From assembly GCA_036732565.1 (NCBI GenBank), contig DAINCF010000082.1:1-18089 (forward strand): DNA of 18,089 bases, read 5' to 3'. Below are positions 15,898 through 18,089 of the stretch, one piece after another. How positions within the stretch are numbered: position 1 is the first letter of the stretch; each line of letters starts with the position of its first letter. This DNA is from JAIVJN01 sp036732565. GTDB taxonomy: Bacteria; Acidobacteriota; Vicinamibacteria; Vicinamibacterales; UBA2999. The notes below the pieces were generated by a model that saw only the letters and a program-made list of their open reading frames with translations, was not told the origin of the DNA and ran no database searches. The position numbers and the translations under genes were made by a program.

Positions 15898-15906
15898 TCA
15901 GCTGCC

Positions 15907-17838
15907 ATCAGATCCTCACGATGGGCACGAGTCGGTGGCATCCTCGTCGTCGCGTTTCTCGGCCTGCCTCTTTTCATCGGCCTCGATCAAGAAGACCTCC
16001 GCAATGACGAGGCCATCTATTCCTATGCAGTCGATCGCGTCCTGGAGACCGGCGACTGGTTGACGCCGCGCGCGATCCCGTTCGACGGGCCGTTCCTCGA
16101 AAAGCCTCCGCTGAAGATGTGGATCGTCGCGGGTCTGATCAAAACCGGCGTCGTGCCACACGATGAGCGGGGACTCCGCTTCGCCGATGCGCTGTTGGGC
16201 GCGATCGCGTTCGTCTACGTCTACGCCATCGGACGACTCCTGGCGGGACCTCTGTGTGGCGTGGTCGCGGTGTTCGTGCTGTTCACGTTCGGTCCGCTGC
16301 TGTTCGTCCACGGTGTTCGCAGCAACAACATGGAGTCGGCGATGCTGCTGGCCTACGCCGCCGGCCTCTACCACTTCACGCGCTGGGATTCACTCCGCGA
16401 AGCCAGGTCGCGCAGGGGATCCGCCCACGCGTTTGCCGTAGGTGCGTACTTCGCGTTCGGCTTCATGACGAAGTTCGTCGCCGTGTTCTTCCTGCCGCTC
16501 ATTTGCGCACTCGCGTTGCTGTGGCGGAGCCGTCGCGCGCGGCCGAGTGTGGGCGAGCTGGTGCGCGCGTGGACGGGCCCGGCGCTGCTCGCGATCGCGC
16601 TGTGCGCGCCGTGGTTCGTGGCCGCCTACCGGGTGCACGGGCCGTTGCTGTGGAACGTGATGCTCGGCGACCACGTGTACACGCGATTTACGGGATCGCT
16701 CGATCCGGCGCACCTGGCGCCGTGGACGGCCTACCTCGAGTGGATCTGGGGTGATCTCGTGCTGGCCCGGAGCGCATGGTTCGTCGTGGCCGGTCTGGTG
16801 CTCTTGCTGGTGTGGGCCCTGACAGGCAGACCGGAGCCGCTCAAAGAGGCGCCCCACATCGGCGAAGGGCGGCCGACCAACGTCGCGCGGCTCGTGCTCG
16901 TGTGGCTCGCCGTGCCGATCGCGCTGATGTCGATGGGAAGCTCGAAGCTGCCGCACTACGCGTTCCCATTCCTGCCGCCGTTGGGGCTGGCGGCTGGATA
17001 TCTCGTCGCGAGTCTGGTGGCGGTGCTCACTGGCCCGCTGGCCGCGATTGACTTCAAGCGGGTCCGCGCCGCGATGGCGGCCGGTCATCTCTCGCGCGGG
17101 CTCGCGTTCGTTAGGGGCGCGCTCGTCGTGGCGGCGACGGCGGCGCTTGTGGTCGCGGTCTGGACAGCCTTGGACGGACGGTTGGCCTGGGGTGTCGGCG
17201 GCCGCCAGATACTCAGCAACACGTCGATCGTGCGCCCCCTCGTGCTCGGCGCGTTCTTGCTGTGGCTTGGCGCGGCACCGCTATCGAACCTGCACGCCTG
17301 GGTCGTCGTTCCACTGATGGTTCTGGTCATGGCGCCGGCCTACGAGCACGTGGTCGATCGGCTACGCCATCCCAACCATCCGCTCCAGACGCTTCGCGCC
17401 TGTGCGCACGAGATTCAGCGCACGAACCCGGACGCGGGCCGCACCGTGTACAACGCGGCCCACACCGGCGTGTCGCATCCGTACTTCTACTACTTGCGAT
17501 CGATTGGACCCTGGACGTTCGCCGATGCGCCAGCGGCCGAGGACGTGCGCCAGCGATTGCTGGCTCCCTCGCCGTCGCCGATTCTCGTCTCACGTGAAGG
17601 CTTCGGGGCGCTGGTGGTGGCGCTCGGCTCTCGTGACAAGCGAGAGCCCGAGGTCGCTCGAGCGTCGTTCGACGATGAACCCATCGACTCCAGGCAGACG
17701 GCCGTCACCGGAGTTACGGATCGCGACGGGCACATCATCGTGGTCTTGCCCGGGCCGTATCAGGCTTGCGTGCCGCCGGCGGCTGCCGCAGGCTGGATCG
17801 CCGTCGGTGACGGCACGACGACGAGAGACGACCGGTGA
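15907..17838 (+). CDS. ArnT/PMT-like GT-C glycosyltransferase, start codon apparently ATC
   Basis: The protein of about 643 residues should transfer a sugar from a polyprenyl-phosphate donor to an envelope acceptor on the outer face of the inner membrane. It matches the ArnT/GT83-like layout: first membrane helix at residues 9-27, catalytic first loop RNDEAIYSYA with D34-E35, TGDWLTPR, FLEKPPLKMW (63-72), then about ten helices, the motif GSSKLPHYAFPFLPPLGLAA near 345, and a periplasmic C-terminal domain of about 150 residues. The frame is open from 15814 but has no ATG, GTG or TTG before TTG 16060. Starting there would remove the first helix and the D34-E35 motif. ATC 15907 follows AAGGAG by 9 nt and gives a natural N-terminus (RSSRWARVGG). 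CTG 15877 after GAGG is the other option. The gene overlaps the GT2 gene by 4 bp. Confidence 0.85.
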   Translation: MRSSRWARVGGILVVAFLGLPLFIGLDQEDLRNDEAIYSYAVDRVLETGDWLTPRAIPFDGPFLEKPPLKMWIVAGLIKTGVVPHDERGLRFADALLGAIAFVYVYAIGRLLAGPLCGVVAVFVLFTFGPLLFVHGVRSNNMESAMLLAYAAGLYHFTRWDSLREARSRRGSAHAFAVGAYFAFGFMTKFVAVFFLPLICALALLWRSRRARPSVGELVRAWTGPALLAIALCAPWFVAAYRVHGPLLWNVMLGDHVYTRFTGSLDPAHLAPWTAYLEWIWGDLVLARSAWFVVAGLVLLLVWALTGRPEPLKEAPHIGEGRPTNVARLVLVWLAVPIALMSMGSSKLPHYAFPFLPPLGLAAGYLVASLVAVLTGPLAAIDFKRVRAAMAAGHLSRGLAFVRGALVVAATAALVVAVWTALDGRLAWGVGGRQILSNTSIVRPLVLGAFLLWLGAAPLSNLHAWVVVPLMVLVMAPAYEHVVDRLRHPNHPLQTLRACAHEIQRTNPDAGRTVYNAAHTGVSHPYFYYLRSIGPWTFADAPAAEDVRQRLLAPSPSPILVSREGFGALVVALGSRDKREPEVARASFDDEPIDSRQTAVTGVTDRDGHIIVVLPGPYQACVPPAAAAGWIAVGDGTTTRDDR

Positions 17839-18089
17839 CCAAGCCCGTCGACTCCGCTCAGGGTAAACCCGAAAGACTGTCCATCGTGATCCCGGCGTAC
17901 AACGAAGCGCGTCGCATCGGCGCGACGCTCGACGAGCTGCGGCGCTGGCTGCTCGACCGGCCGTTCGACTGGGAAGTGCGCGTGGTCGACGATGGCTCCG
18001 CGGATGAGACGATCGCGGTGGTCGAACGGCATACGCAACAGGACCCGCGCATCGTGGCGCAGCGCGAACCGCATCGCGGCAAGGGCGGC
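17835..18089 (+). CDS. GT2-family glycosyltransferase, ALG5/DPM1-like, 5' part only
   Basis: The first 85 residues are present; the gene continues beyond the window. The sequence starts a GT-A fold of family 2: LSIVIPAYNEARRIGATLDE (nucleotide-binding strand), then WEVRVVDDGSADET with the conserved VDDGS, and HRGKGG, which in polyprenyl-phosphate glycosyltransferases precedes the membrane-bound substrate site. The best match in feel is dolichyl-phosphate beta-glucosyltransferase (ALG5)-like enzymes, which make a polyprenyl-phosphate sugar from a nucleotide sugar on the cytoplasmic side. The GTG start overlaps the stop of the ArnT-like gene in a GTGA, which points to translational coupling and a shared pathway: this enzyme would supply the lipid-linked donor that the GT-C enzyme uses. 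Any C-terminal membrane helices lie outside the window. Confidence 0.9.
   Translation, partial: MTKPVDSAQGKPERLSIVIPAYNEARRIGATLDELRRWLLDRPFDWEVRVVDDGSADETIAVVERHTQQDPRIVAQREPHRGKGG

Noticed and set aside
15518..16063. 181-codon plus-strand open frame covering the divergent promoter gap
   Set aside because: It overlaps the 5' parts of two confident genes in other frames, and its translation is low-complexity Ser/Arg-rich with no motif.
1..18089. Search for CRISPR arrays, transposases, integrases, tRNA genes, toxin-antitoxin or phage-defence modules
   Set aside because: No regularly spaced direct repeats, DDE or recombinase motifs, tRNA cloverleaf or defence domains were seen by eye; all long genes are explained by metabolic or envelope families.

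Overview
The window is GC-rich, gene-dense bacterial chromosome, about 18 kb. I see no tRNA, rRNA, CRISPR array, insertion sequence, phage gene or plasmid gene. The best lineage guess is an Acidobacteriota (Vicinamibacteria-like) bacterium. This rests on a large TonB-dependent receptor with an N-terminal carboxypeptidase-regulatory-like domain, on the DUF1684, Acg-type and giant NAD-glutamate dehydrogenase genes, and on GC-rich codon use. The assignment is inference from gene content and was not tested with markers.

Layout from left to right. 1-210 holds what may be the 3' end of a plus-strand gene cut by the window edge. 188-2929 (-) is an outer-membrane TonB-dependent receptor. Divergent from it are an Acg-family nitroreductase-like protein (3094-4278, +) and a large NAD-specific glutamate dehydrogenase (4387-8619, +). 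The dehydrogenase overlaps tail-to-tail by 44 bp with an exported GlpQ-type glycerophosphodiester phosphodiesterase (8576-9748, -), behind a small VOC-fold protein (9875-10267, -). Next come an apparently N-terminally truncated NAGPA/DUF2233-type phosphodiester glycosidase (10456-11100, +), two short tandem repeats, and a histidine phosphatase (11154-11828, -). A DUF1684 lipoprotein (11912-12853, +) follows, then a hairpin between convergent genes and an FMN-dependent alpha-hydroxy-acid oxidase (12890-14086, -).

The right end looks like a cell-envelope glycosylation locus. A polytopic PTPS-related/YfhO-like membrane protein (14099-15784, -) lies 12 bp upstream of the oxidase gene. It is divergent from an ArnT/PMT-like GT-C glycosyltransferase (about 15907-17838, +). 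That gene overlaps by 4 bp an ALG5/DPM1-like GT2 glycosyltransferase that runs off the window (17835-18089, +). The natural reading is that the GT2 enzyme charges a polyprenyl phosphate with a sugar and the GT-C enzyme transfers it outside the membrane.

The metabolic genes (glutamate dehydrogenase, 2-hydroxyacid oxidase, glycerophosphodiesterase, receptor) fit a heterotroph that scavenges amino acids and organic acids, but they do not form one obvious pathway. I found no convincing new multi-gene system. The most unusual points are the missing canonical start codon of the GT-C gene, the eroded 5' end of the NAGPA-like gene, a dockerin-like calcium-loop insertion in the phosphodiesterase, and the tandem repeats between convergent genes.
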